Of a stretch of DNA of 64,000 nt, positions 25,222-34,127 are shown one piece after another. Below the pieces are notes generated by a model. The model ran no database searches. It was not told where the DNA came from and was given only the letters and a program-made list of their open reading frames with translations. This DNA comes from Ferrimicrobium sp. (lineage in GTDB: Bacteria; Actinomycetota; Acidimicrobiia; Acidimicrobiales; Acidimicrobiaceae), in NCBI RefSeq assembly GCF_027364955.1, contig NZ_DAHXOI010000001.1, positions 248,001 through 312,000 on the forward strand, read 5' to 3'. The stretch's first letter is position 1, and each line of letters opens with the position of its first letter. The position numbers were made by a program, and so were the translations under genes.

Positions 25222-25237
25222 CTACTAAAACTAGTAG
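25222..25237. promoter_or_regulatory. Palindrome in the promoter region of the lpd operon
   Basis: CTACTA (25222-25227), AAAC, TAGTAG (25232-25237): a perfect 6-bp dyad 24-39 bases before the lpd start, in the only A/T-rich stretch of the gap. It could be an operator overlapping the promoter, or simply contain the -10 box. Confidence 0.35.
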
Positions 25238-25260
25238 GGGGGCGGTGCAAGGAAGGAACG

Positions 25261-26649
25261 GTGTTGAGCGAAGAGCAAGTTTTTGATGTGGTGATTCTGG
25301 GTGCAGGGCCAGCTGGTTATGCGGCAGCGCTTTACGGTGCGTCGGCAGGCCTCAAGATCGGTATCGTGGAGCGCGATCGAGTTGGTGGTACATGCCTGCA
25401 GCGTGGTTGCGTGCCTGCCAAGGAGTATCTAGAGACGGCTGCGGTCTACCGCTCTATTCGTGGATCGGCTGAGTTCGGGATTGCTGTTAGCGACCCGGTT
25501 GTGGATTTTGCCGTCTCGCAAAAACGCAAGCAAGCGGTAGTGGATAAGTTAACGGGTGGGTTGGCTGGTATCATGAAGAGCCGCGGGATCGTGACGTATG
25601 CGGGTGACGGTGCCTATGAAGGTGATGGGCGTATCTCGGTGTCGACAGGAGAGAGGCTCGTTGGCGACAAAGTCATCATCTCAACCGGGTCGCGTCCGCG
25701 TGTCATTCCTGGTTTTGAGGTCGATGGTCGTTACGTCCTGACCTCCGACGAAGTCTTGTTGTTGGAAGAACTACCTAAGTCGGTAGCCATCGTCGGTGGC
25801 GGGGTTATTGGTTGTGAGTTCGCCTCTTTGATGGCGGATCTTGGTAGCAAGGTTACGATCGTTGAGGCACTTCCACGGTTGCTGCCAGGTGTCGATCAGG
25901 ATCTTGTCGACGTGATGATACGCTCGTTCAAGAAGCGTGGAATTGCGATTCGTACTGGTGTTGGAGTCACCGGGCACAGCCCTGATGGTAAAGAAACCAC
26001 CCTGACGTTGGCAGATGGCAGCTCATTGGTGGTCAACCAAATTGTTGTTGCGGTTGGTAGGCGTCCCAATTCTGAGGGTATTTTTCAGGGTGGAGCCGCG
26101 GTTTCGGTGTCCGAGAGAGGCTTTGTAGAGGTCGACGAAAACTATGAAACCTCGGAACCAGGCGTCTATGCAATTGGCGATTTGATTGACACCGCTCAGC
26201 TTGCACATGTGGGCTTTGCAGAAGGGGTTGCGGTAATCAAGACAATACTTGGCGAGAGGTCTACTCCGGTTGATTATTCCAGAGTTCCCTGGTGTATCTA
26301 TACCCATCCCGAGATCGCCTTCGCTGGGCTGACGGAGGAGCAGGCCAAAGAACGGGGGTATGACCCGATCGTGAAGAAGGATCCACTCGGTGGAAACTCG
26401 CGCGCGCGCATCATCGGCGAGGTGGATGGCTTCGTAAAAGTGGTTGCAGATCGAGCAACCCATCAAATTTTAGGTGTCCATATTGTTGGTCCTTGGGCAA
26501 CAGAACTGCTTTCACCGGGCTACCTAGCGGTGAACTGGGAAGCAAGTGCCGAAGAGCTGGCGCATTTTATTCAACCACATCCGACCCTTTCGGAGGCGTT
26601 CGGAGAGACAGTTTTTGCACTTACCGGAAGGAGTTTGCACGTTGGCTGA
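25261..26649 (+). CDS. lpd: Dihydrolipoyl dehydrogenase (E3)
   Basis: A 462-residue flavoprotein that reoxidises dihydrolipoyl groups of 2-oxoacid dehydrogenase complexes. FAD-binding 'GAGPAGYAAA' at the N-terminus, redox disulfide Cys-x4-Cys in 'GGTCLQRGCVPAKE', NAD-binding 'GGGVIGCEFA', and the C-terminal catalytic 'HPHPTLSE'-type His-Glu pair seen here as 'QPHPTLSEAF' (His440 region). GTG start at 25261 behind AAGGAAGG. First gene of a four-gene operon with E2, lipBA and an M24 peptidase. Confidence 0.94.
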   Translation: MLSEEQVFDVVILGAGPAGYAAALYGASAGLKIGIVERDRVGGTCLQRGCVPAKEYLETAAVYRSIRGSAEFGIAVSDPVVDFAVSQKRKQAVVDKLTGGLAGIMKSRGIVTYAGDGAYEGDGRISVSTGERLVGDKVIISTGSRPRVIPGFEVDGRYVLTSDEVLLLEELPKSVAIVGGGVIGCEFASLMADLGSKVTIVEALPRLLPGVDQDLVDVMIRSFKKRGIAIRTGVGVTGHSPDGKETTLTLADGSSLVVNQIVVAVGRRPNSEGIFQGGAAVSVSERGFVEVDENYETSEPGVYAIGDLIDTAQLAHVGFAEGVAVIKTILGERSTPVDYSRVPWCIYTHPEIAFAGLTEEQAKERGYDPIVKKDPLGGNSRARIIGEVDGFVKVVADRATHQILGVHIVGPWATELLSPGYLAVNWEASAEELAHFIQPHPTLSEAFGETVFALTGRSLHVG

Positions 26650-27748
26650 TGTAATTATGCCACAGTTGGGAGAGACCGTTACCGAGGGCACGATCACGAA
26701 GTGGTTGGTGCAGGTTGGTGATACCGTTGAGATCGACCAACCCCTCTTTGAGGTCTCTACGGACAAGGTGGATTCTGAGGTTCCAGCCACCGCATCAGGA
26801 GTGGTGAGTGAGCTTGTAGTGCCAGAAGGGGAAACCGTTGCTGTAGGTACTGTGGTTGCGAGGGTGGGCGATGCAGCCCCAGCCCCACAGCCGGCCCCAG
26901 CCCCACAGCCAGCCCCGGCCCCACAGCCAGCCCCCGCCCCACAGCCAGCCCCGGCCCCACAGCCATCTTCGGCGACTCCTGTTCGCAGGGAAGATTCGCC
27001 AGTGGCGTACTCCGGTCCGGATATTGAGCCGGGCTCACGGGATTATGTCGTTCCGTTTACCAATATTCGTCGTCGGACTGCTGAACACATGATTCATTCG
27101 AAGGCGGTCTCAGCGCATACGCTCATGTCGATCGAAGTTGACTTTGAACGTGTCGAGCGTGTCCGCCGAGCTGCTGGTGCGGACTTTAAGGCCGAGGAAG
27201 GCTTCAGCCTCACGTACCTTCCGTTTATTGCTCGAGCAGTAGTTGAGTCGGTTAGGGCCTACCCCAATGTCAATGCATCTGTGTTGGGCGAGTCGCTAGT
27301 GGTCCACCGAGATATTAACCTCTCTATCGCGGTCGATCTCAACTTGGAGGGGTTAATTGCCCCGGTAGTTCATGGCGCTGATGGGAAGCGATTGACCGGA
27401 ATCGCTCGGGAGATTCATGATCTTGCTTCCCGTGCCCGTACCCGCCGCTTAGCTGCCGACGACATCGCTGGCGGTACCTTTACGATTACCAATCCGGGTC
27501 CGTTTGGTACCTTCATGACAGGCGCAATTATCAACCAACCGCAGGTCGTTATTCTGGCGACTGACGGCATCGCTCGCAAGCCGGTCGTGATTGTCGACGG
27601 TGAAGGTAATGAGTCGATTGGGATCCACTCGGTTGGCATGTTGACACTGAACTTCGATCATCGAGCAGTCGACGGAGCTTACGCGGCAGCGTTCCTTGCG
27701 AAACTCAAGCAGGTGATCGAGACATGGAATTGGGAGCAGGAGCTTTGA
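26642..27748 (+). CDS. 2-oxoacid dehydrogenase E2 (dihydrolipoyl acyltransferase), short form
   Basis: A 368-residue E2. One lipoyl domain (1-78) with lipoyl-Lys42 in 'FEVSTDKVDSE'; a linker of five Ala-Pro-Ala-Pro-Gln-Pro units (79-108); and an acyltransferase domain from about 134 with His340-x3-Asp344 in 'FDHRAVDGA'. The 26 residues between linker and core are too few for a peripheral-subunit-binding domain, and none of its motifs is seen. TTG start at 26642 overlaps lpd by 8 bases and has GGAAGGAG eight bases upstream; earlier frames lie inside lpd. It could serve pyruvate (with AceE) or a branched-chain/oxoglutarate complex; AceE being the only E1 here favours pyruvate. Confidence 0.9.
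   Translation: MADVIMPQLGETVTEGTITKWLVQVGDTVEIDQPLFEVSTDKVDSEVPATASGVVSELVVPEGETVAVGTVVARVGDAAPAPQPAPAPQPAPAPQPAPAPQPAPAPQPSSATPVRREDSPVAYSGPDIEPGSRDYVVPFTNIRRRTAEHMIHSKAVSAHTLMSIEVDFERVERVRRAAGADFKAEEGFSLTYLPFIARAVVESVRAYPNVNASVLGESLVVHRDINLSIAVDLNLEGLIAPVVHGADGKRLTGIAREIHDLASRARTRRLAADDIAGGTFTITNPGPFGTFMTGAIINQPQVVILATDGIARKPVVIVDGEGNESIGIHSVGMLTLNFDHRAVDGAYAAAFLAKLKQVIETWNWEQEL
26876..26965 (+). repeat. Five 18-base tandem repeats encoding the E2 linker
   Basis: Five in-phase units of GCC-CCN-GCC-CCA-CAG-CCN, each giving Ala-Pro-Ala-Pro-Gln-Pro, differ only at third positions. They form the flexible linker between lipoyl domain and catalytic core and could change copy number by slippage. 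Confidence 0.9.
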
Positions 27749-29382
27749 TGGTAGAGAGCCGACCAGAATTAGGGGCTCGTTGGTTGGGACGCGTTGGTTA
27801 CGAGGATGCGTTGGTATTCCAACAGAGACTCCGCGAGGGGACGAGCTCGCATCTCTTGCTGCTCGAACATCCCCATGTGTATACGATGGGCGTCCGGACG
27901 GATCCTGCCCATCTGTTGGTTGACCCTGCTTCGGTGAACGCAACTTCTTGTTGGACAGACCGTGGTGGTGACATCACGTATCACGGGCCAGGGCAGCTGG
28001 TAGGTTATCCCATCATCGACGTCCCGTTCGGTCCAGATTCCACCCCGCAGTATGTTCACACGCTTGAGGCATCGATCATTGCACTGCTTGCCTCGTACGG
28101 GATCGAGGCCTTTACACTCAAGGAGTTCCCGGGGGTGTGGGTTGGTCCGGCTGACGCTCCTCGCAAGATCGCTGCCATTGGGGTGAAGTTAAGTCGCGGA
28201 CGATCAATGCACGGTTTTGCCTTGAACGTACATACTGATTTGTCTATGTTCGAACATATTGTTCCATGCGGTATCTCTGATAAGGCGGTCACCTCAATGG
28301 AGGCTGAAGGTGTCCATGCATCGTTGCGTGAAATAGCTCGCGCTTACGCGAAGGAGTTTGCTGCCCATTTTGCGTTCGATCAGCTTGACTATCAGGGTGT
28401 GGATGATGCCTCTCAAGTAGCCGTTGCACAAGAAGGAGCACGGACGCAGAGCGCGCTCGCCTCTCGGTTGAATAAGCGTTTGGCGAAGGCGGGCTTCTCC
28501 TTTGAGTCTGCTGTTCCCTATGTCTCACGAAAGCCGGAATGGGTGCGTAGTGAGGTAAACCTTGGTACGGAGTATCGGTCGTTGCAGCATCTTGTGCGGG
28601 ATTTGAATCTTGTAACGGTCTGTGAAGAAGCGGGTTGCCCAAACATCTATGAGTGTTGGAAGGATGGTACGGCGACATTCATGATTAACGGTGAACGTTG
28701 CACGCGCGCCTGCGGCTTCTGTCTCGTAGATACCTCGAAGCCGCTACCACTCGATTCGACAGAGCCCAGTCGGGTAGCGCAAGCGGTCGCGGCCCTGAAG
28801 CTCTCCTTTGCGGTCGTTACTGCAGTGGCCCGTGATGATCTGCAAGATGGAGGTTCTGGTGCCTTTGCGGAGACGATTCATGCGATTCGCGAGCTCAATC
28901 CTGCCTGCTCGGTTGAGGTCCTCATCCCTGACTTTAAGGGCGACCATGCATCGCTGGAGACGGTGTTGGAGGCTAGGCCCGATGTTTTGAATCACAATTT
29001 AGAGACAGCATTGCGATTGCACCGTGCCGTCCGTCCCTCTGCGAACTATGTGCGTTCTTTGACAGTACTGGCACGCGCGAAGGAGTTTGGCTTGACGACA
29101 AAGTCGGGTCTCATCGTTGGAATGGGCGAGTCGATTCCAGAACTCAAGTCAGTGATGCGTGATATACGGTCGGTAGGTGTTGATATTTTGACGGTAGGAC
29201 AGTACCTTCGGCCGACGCGAGATCACTTGCCGGTCTCTCGCTACTACCACCCTGAGGAGTTTGTCGAGTTGCGTGAGTATGCGATGAGTCTGGGCTTCCG
29301 TTATGTGGAGGCGTCGCCGCTAGCGAGGTCCTCCTATCACGCACGTCAAGGGTCCGATGCTGCTATTGAGGCGATGGCATGA
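27748..29382 (+). CDS. LipB-LipA fusion: octanoyltransferase and lipoyl synthase in one protein
   Basis: A 544-residue protein with two complete enzymes. Residues 1-about 225 are LipB: 'RGGDITYHGPGQLVGYP' (72-88), catalytic Lys140 in 'RKIAAIGVKLSRG' and Cys174 in 'IVPCGI'. After a linker of about 25 residues, residues 255-544 are LipA: auxiliary-cluster Cys292, Cys297, Cys303, radical-SAM Cys318-x3-Cys322-x2-Cys325, and the C-terminal 'ARSSYHA'. One chain would transfer octanoyl groups from ACP to the E2 and insert sulfur. ATG at 27748 overlaps the E2 stop (TGATG), with AGGAG five bases upstream. No stop or frameshift separates the halves. The standard arrangement is two genes. Confidence 0.93.
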   Translation: MVESRPELGARWLGRVGYEDALVFQQRLREGTSSHLLLLEHPHVYTMGVRTDPAHLLVDPASVNATSCWTDRGGDITYHGPGQLVGYPIIDVPFGPDSTPQYVHTLEASIIALLASYGIEAFTLKEFPGVWVGPADAPRKIAAIGVKLSRGRSMHGFALNVHTDLSMFEHIVPCGISDKAVTSMEAEGVHASLREIARAYAKEFAAHFAFDQLDYQGVDDASQVAVAQEGARTQSALASRLNKRLAKAGFSFESAVPYVSRKPEWVRSEVNLGTEYRSLQHLVRDLNLVTVCEEAGCPNIYECWKDGTATFMINGERCTRACGFCLVDTSKPLPLDSTEPSRVAQAVAALKLSFAVVTAVARDDLQDGGSGAFAETIHAIRELNPACSVEVLIPDFKGDHASLETVLEARPDVLNHNLETALRLHRAVRPSANYVRSLTVLARAKEFGLTTKSGLIVGMGESIPELKSVMRDIRSVGVDILTVGQYLRPTRDHLPVSRYYHPEEFVELREYAMSLGFRYVEASPLARSSYHARQGSDAAIEAMA

Positions 29383-30503
29383 TTGAACCTTCTCAGTTTG
29401 AGGCCGCTTATCAGGGACGCCAGGAGCGGACCCGACAGCTACTTGCGGCGAACGAAGTCGATGCATTGCTGATCACATTGGGTAGGGAGTTACCCTGGCT
29501 TATCGGCTATCAAGCGATGCCACTAGAGCGAATTACCTGTCTCTACATGGATGCCAGCGGGTCGACTCGTTTGGTGATTCCAAAGTTGGAGGCGCCGAGA
29601 GTTCGGGCATTGCCTGGACTGGAACTCGTGCCATGGGTAGATGGCGAGGATCCCTTTGGGCTCCTTGGATCCATGATTCGTGATGCAAAGGTTGTCGCAG
29701 TGGATGATCGTTTTATCTCTGGATGGCTGCTGCCACTGATGGAGCGAGCTCCAAGGGCTAGCCTGCGATCAGCGACCTCATTGCTAAATCCGCTTCGGCG
29801 ACAGAAAGATGCAATCGAGATCGAGTTGCTCGAGCTTGCGGCTCATGCAGCGGACCGGGTGACGGAGCGGCTGATTCGGGGCGAGATCAAGGTAGCGAAT
29901 CGCCGAGAGAGCGAGGTGGCGAAGGACATCGGCGAGGCTCTGCTAGAAGAAGGTCACACCAGCGTCAACTTTACCATTGTCGGAAGTGGGCCAAATTCTG
30001 CTTCGCCACACCATGACCCTACCCACCGGGTTATCATGCCAGGAGATGCGTTAGTCCTAGACTTTGGCGGGACATACTCGATTGATGGCGAGCCTGGTTA
30101 TTGTTCCGATACCACACGTACCTTTGCGGTCGGTGAAATTCCCGAAGGTTTCGGCGAACTCTACGACGTGCTGTACCATGCGCAAGCAGCGGCTCGTGAG
30201 AGTATCCGGGTGGGTATGTCCGGTCGGGAAGCCGATCTCGTCGCTCGTCATGTGATTGCAGATGGCGGCTATGGAGAGTATTTCGTTCATCGCCTCGGGC
30301 ACGGAATTGGCCTCGATGAACATGAGGATCCCTACCTGTCGAGCGAAAACGTGTTGCCACTGGAAGCGGGCACCGCTTTCTCAATTGAACCAGGCATCTA
30401 TCTTCCAGGTCGTTATGGTGCTCGGATCGAGGACATCGTCATCTTGGAGGAAAAGGGTGTCCGTCCGTTGAACGAGTCGCCTCGGGAATTGGCCGTGCTT
30501 TAG
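29379..30503 (+). CDS. M24-family Xaa-Pro aminopeptidase
   Basis: A 374-residue metallopeptidase with a creatinase-like N-terminal domain and a pita-bread C-terminal domain. Metal ligands are visible as Asp in 'LVLDFGGTY', Asp in 'CSDTTRTF', His in 'RLGHGIGLD', Glu in 'FSIEPGIYL' and Glu in 'RIEDIVIL'. It removes N-terminal residues before proline. Its ATG overlaps the lipBA stop (ATGA), so it is the last gene of the lpd operon, an odd partner for lipoate metabolism. Confidence 0.9.
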   Translation: MIEPSQFEAAYQGRQERTRQLLAANEVDALLITLGRELPWLIGYQAMPLERITCLYMDASGSTRLVIPKLEAPRVRALPGLELVPWVDGEDPFGLLGSMIRDAKVVAVDDRFISGWLLPLMERAPRASLRSATSLLNPLRRQKDAIEIELLELAAHAADRVTERLIRGEIKVANRRESEVAKDIGEALLEEGHTSVNFTIVGSGPNSASPHHDPTHRVIMPGDALVLDFGGTYSIDGEPGYCSDTTRTFAVGEIPEGFGELYDVLYHAQAAARESIRVGMSGREADLVARHVIADGGYGEYFVHRLGHGIGLDEHEDPYLSSENVLPLEAGTAFSIEPGIYLPGRYGARIEDIVILEEKGVRPLNESPRELAVL

Positions 30504-30522
30504 ACAACTCTGCTCCGTTGTC
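30503..30522 (+). terminator. Possible terminator of the lpd-E2-lipBA-peptidase operon
   Basis: GACAAC (30503-30508), an 8-base loop, GTTGTC (30517-30522), followed by TTCT, starting at the stop codon of the peptidase gene. The stem is perfect but short with few GC pairs. Confidence 0.4.
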
Positions 30523-30617
30523 TTTCTGGGGCCGCCGTGAGGCCCGGTACTCGGGTTGATGTGAGCAAGGGGCGACCCGATGCAAGAATGGATGCTGTTG
30601 TCCTGTCGTGTGATCCC

Positions 30618-33600
30618 TTATGCGATGAAGTATTTAGCCATGGGGTGATGGGCGATGATGGCGGTGGTTGTCTGTTCGGGATCGAGTTGGAAGTTCTCGG
30701 ACACCGTCACCCCGATCCGTGAGGCTTCTAAGAGCTGCACCAACTTCTCGTTGTCTTCGAGATTGGGGCACGCCGGGTAGCCCCAGGAGTAGCGCCCACC
30801 ACGGTAGGCCTGTTTGAAGAGACCGGTTAGTGTTGGTCCGTCTTCGCTGCTGAATCCCCATTCGCGTCGCGCCCGTGCATGCCACAACTCCGCGAGAGCT
30901 TCGGTCATTTCAACGCCGAGCCCATGGAGATGCAGGTAATCTTGGTAGCGATTGTCGCGGAAGTATTCTTGGGCCACCTCGCTGACACGTTTACCCATGG
31001 TCACTACGTGAAAGGCGACGTAGTCAACTTCTTGCGTTGTACGGGGTCGGTAGAAATCGGCGATGCATAGATGTGGTGCATTTGGCTGCCGCGGGAATTG
31101 GAAACGGGTCAATTCGCGATCATGCGCCAAAGGGTCCCATATGATCAGGTCATTGCCCTCAGAGTTGCAGGGGAAGTATCCATAGACGAGCTGGGGAATC
31201 AAGATCTGGTCCGTTTTTGCGTGATCGAGTTCTAGCGCGAGTTGCTGGCGAATCCGTTCTTTAAACTCGGCGTCAGATTCTCCCTTTTGGGGTCGATAGC
31301 CCCACTGATGACGAAAGAGCGCTGTTTCATTGAGATAGGCGGCGATCTCCTCGAGAGGGACGCCTTTGACCACCCTTGTGCCGAGAAACGGAGGAGCATA
31401 GACCGGATTATCCAATGGCACCTCTTCGGAACGAATAGTGCGCTCCACGGAGCGGACGTTCGCCTCGACTCGCATGCGCTTGACGGAAGAAGCTTTGATC
31501 TGGCGACCGAATTGGTCGTCAGTGAGTTCACCATGGGAGATTTTGACGAGCTTGTCGAGCACGTCAAGTCCTTCGAAGGCATCTTTACCGTAGAAGACTC
31601 TTCCCTGGTAGATCTCGCGTAGATCGCGCTCCACAAATGAACGTGTTAGGGCGGCTCCTCCAAGAATGACGGGGATATGCGCAAGACCCCGTTCATTGAG
31701 TTCGAGTAGATTATCTCGCATGACGAGGGTTGATTTGACCAGTAGTCCACTCATGCCTATCGCATCTGCATTCGTCTCAACGGCTTTTTCGATGAGTTCA
31801 TTGACCGCAACTTTGATACCGAGATTGTGAACACGGAAACCATTGTTTGTCAGGATGATATCCACGAGATTCTTTCCGATATCGTGCACGTCGCCTTTGA
31901 CGGTAGCAAGTACAATGGTCCCTCGATTAGTGGAGTCCGCGCGATCCATAAAGGGCTCAAGATAGGCGACAGCTTGTTTCATGGTCTCAGCCGAAGCGAG
32001 CACAAAAGGTAGCTGCATCTGACCTGAGCCGAAGAGGTCGCCGACCTCGGCCATGGCCGCGAGAAGGATGTCGTTGACGATGGCAAGTGGCGCCAATCCG
32101 CCGTCGAGTGCTTGCCGGAGGTCGGTTTCAAGACCGACTCGATTCCCGTCAACGATGCGGCGGTAGAGACGTTCATCGACGGGGAGGGACTCGAGTGGAG
32201 GTCCAGTGTCCTTGAGACTTTCTGCGGATTCGAATAAGTCAATCAGGCGCGACAACGGATCATAGTCATCCCGGCGGCGGTCATAGATGAGGTCAAGGCA
32301 GACGGTGGTGATCTCTTCGGGAATCTTCGCCAGAGGGATGATTTTTGAAGGGTGTAAAATTGCCATGCTGAGTCCATTGAGCCGACACTCTTCGAGAAAG
32401 ACGGAGTTCAATACTTCACGGGCCGCGGGCTTCAGGCCAAACGATATATTGGATAAGCCGATGATGGTATGCGATTCAGGAAAGGCCTCAGTGATGAGCC
32501 GGATGCCTTCGATGGTGGCTTTGGCATCTTGGCGAGACTCTTCCATCCCGGTCGTAATGGGGAGCACGAGCGGGTCGAAGATGAGATCAGCGGGTTGGAG
32601 CCCATACCGATTTATCGCGATAGTGGCGATAGCGGTGGCGGCTTTGAGTTTCCATTCAGGTGTTCGTGCTTGTCCCTCCTCGTCGATGCAGGTCGCCACT
32701 ACTGCGGCTCCGAAGCGCTGCGCGAGGGTGAGAAATTTGTCGAGACGCGATCCAGGGGCATCGCCCTCTTCGAGGTTCACGGAGTTAAGAATCGTTCTTC
32801 CACCGAGATGGGTCAACGCGACTTCGATCACCTCTGCCTCGGTAGAGTCAAGCATGATAGGTAGGGTTGCTGCAGTGGCGAGGCGTGCGCTCAGTTCGCC
32901 CATGTTGTGCACACCGTCTTCACCGGTATAGTCAACGCAGAGGTCGATAAGGTGGGCGCCGTCACGAACCTGTTCTTGGGCCATCGCTACACAGGTGTCG
33001 TAATCACCTGCAAGGAGAGCCTGGCGAAAGCGTTTCGAACCGTTGGCATTTGTCCGTTCGCCGACGTTCAGAAGGGAGGTGTCCTGACGGAGGGAGACGG
33101 GGGAGTACAACGACGCAACCTCGGGTTCTAGGCTTGGGTGGCGTGGTTGTGGTGTGAGATCTCGGCAGGCCTCCACCACCGCCTTAAGGTGGTCAGGCGT
33201 GGTGCCACAGCACCCGCCGATAACGTTAACGCCAAAATCGTGCACAAAGCGACGCAGAGAGGTGGCCAGCTGGTCCGGCGTGAGATCGTAGTGCATCTTG
33301 CCGTCTTTGACCGATGGGAGTCCAGCGTTGGGTAGACACGAGATTGGTAGCGGGCTGCGCTCTGCCAAATAACGGAGATGCTCACTCATCTCAGTAGGAC
33401 CGGTGGCGCAGTTGATACCAAAGACGGTCGGTTGCATGGCGCTGAGCGAAGACAGGGCAGCACCGATCTCAGTTCCAGGGAGCATGCGTCCGGTTAGCTC
33501 GATCGTCACTTGGAGCTGTAGAGGCAGCGTACGACCCTCACTCTGCATTGCCCGGCGAGCACCGATCATTGCAGCCTTTGCTGAGAGTATGTCATAGACG

Positions 33601-34079
33601 GTTTCAATCAGCAAGAGGTCAACGCCGCCGGCGATCAAACCTGACGCTTGGGTATGATAGGCCTTCACGAGTGTCTCGAACCCGATCTGTCCGAGCGTCG
33701 GGAGTTTGGTCCCTGGACCCATGCTACCAGCAACATAGCGTGGATGGTTGGGCGTTGAGAAGTCGCTGGCCACCTCGACGGCTAAGCGAGCTGCGGTTTC
33801 ATTGAGCTCGCGCGCCTCCGATGCGAGCCCGTATTCAGCCAAGACTGGCGACAGGGATCCAAAGCTGTCAGTCTCAATTATGTCCACGCCGACCTCCAAG
33901 AAGGAAGCATGAAGCTGCTGGATGACCTCTGGCTTTGTGCGCACGAGCACCTCATTACAACCCTCAAGATGTTCGCCACCGAAGTCGTCGGCAGTGAGGT
34001 CGCGGAGCTGTAGATTGGTGCCGGTCGCGCCGTCAAAGATGACGATCTGTTCTTGAACCAGCCGGGCGTAGTCGAGCAT
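30618..34079 (-). CDS. metH: Cobalamin-dependent methionine synthase
   Basis: A 1153-residue four-module enzyme. Homocysteine-binding barrel (about 1-310) ending in the zinc Cys pair of 'GGCCGTTPDH'; methyltetrahydrofolate-binding barrel (about 330-610) starting 'NVGERTNANGSKRF'; cobalamin cap and Rossmann module with 'GDVHDIGKN', whose His (about residue 732) coordinates cobalt; and a C-terminal SAM-dependent reactivation module with 'SWGYPACPNLEDN'. It methylates homocysteine to methionine in the cytoplasm. No ribosome-binding site precedes the ATG; TAGCCT lies seven bases upstream, so the mRNA is probably leaderless, leaving no room for a cobalamin riboswitch. Divergent from the pduO-type gene. 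Confidence 0.95.
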   Translation of the reverse strand: MLDYARLVQEQIVIFDGATGTNLQLRDLTADDFGGEHLEGCNEVLVRTKPEVIQQLHASFLEVGVDIIETDSFGSLSPVLAEYGLASEARELNETAARLAVEVASDFSTPNHPRYVAGSMGPGTKLPTLGQIGFETLVKAYHTQASGLIAGGVDLLLIETVYDILSAKAAMIGARRAMQSEGRTLPLQLQVTIELTGRMLPGTEIGAALSSLSAMQPTVFGINCATGPTEMSEHLRYLAERSPLPISCLPNAGLPSVKDGKMHYDLTPDQLATSLRRFVHDFGVNVIGGCCGTTPDHLKAVVEACRDLTPQPRHPSLEPEVASLYSPVSLRQDTSLLNVGERTNANGSKRFRQALLAGDYDTCVAMAQEQVRDGAHLIDLCVDYTGEDGVHNMGELSARLATAATLPIMLDSTEAEVIEVALTHLGGRTILNSVNLEEGDAPGSRLDKFLTLAQRFGAAVVATCIDEEGQARTPEWKLKAATAIATIAINRYGLQPADLIFDPLVLPITTGMEESRQDAKATIEGIRLITEAFPESHTIIGLSNISFGLKPAAREVLNSVFLEECRLNGLSMAILHPSKIIPLAKIPEEITTVCLDLIYDRRRDDYDPLSRLIDLFESAESLKDTGPPLESLPVDERLYRRIVDGNRVGLETDLRQALDGGLAPLAIVNDILLAAMAEVGDLFGSGQMQLPFVLASAETMKQAVAYLEPFMDRADSTNRGTIVLATVKGDVHDIGKNLVDIILTNNGFRVHNLGIKVAVNELIEKAVETNADAIGMSGLLVKSTLVMRDNLLELNERGLAHIPVILGGAALTRSFVERDLREIYQGRVFYGKDAFEGLDVLDKLVKISHGELTDDQFGRQIKASSVKRMRVEANVRSVERTIRSEEVPLDNPVYAPPFLGTRVVKGVPLEEIAAYLNETALFRHQWGYRPQKGESDAEFKERIRQQLALELDHAKTDQILIPQLVYGYFPCNSEGNDLIIWDPLAHDRELTRFQFPRQPNAPHLCIADFYRPRTTQEVDYVAFHVVTMGKRVSEVAQEYFRDNRYQDYLHLHGLGVEMTEALAELWHARARREWGFSSEDGPTLTGLFKQAYRGGRYSWGYPACPNLEDNEKLVQLLEASRIGVTVSENFQLDPEQTTTAIIAHHPMAKYFIA

Positions 34080-34086
34080 GTCTAAT

Positions 34087-34092
34087 AGGCTA
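34087..34092 (-). promoter_or_regulatory. -10 box of metH (leaderless)
   Basis: TAGCCT on the minus strand, seven bases before the metH ATG at 34079, with no Shine-Dalgarno sequence between. No good -35 box is seen. Confidence 0.4.
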
Positions 34093-34127
34093 GTAGGTGC
34101 TGAGCTGCGTTTTTCGAAGGGAATGAT

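Noticed and set aside
26876-26965. Second tandem repeat as a CRISPR array or recombination site
   Set aside because: In-phase Ala-Pro-Ala-Pro-Gln-Pro codons of an E2 linker.
34080-34127. Cobalamin riboswitch between metH and the adenosyltransferase gene
   Set aside because: The divergent gap is only 48 bases, too short for the structure.
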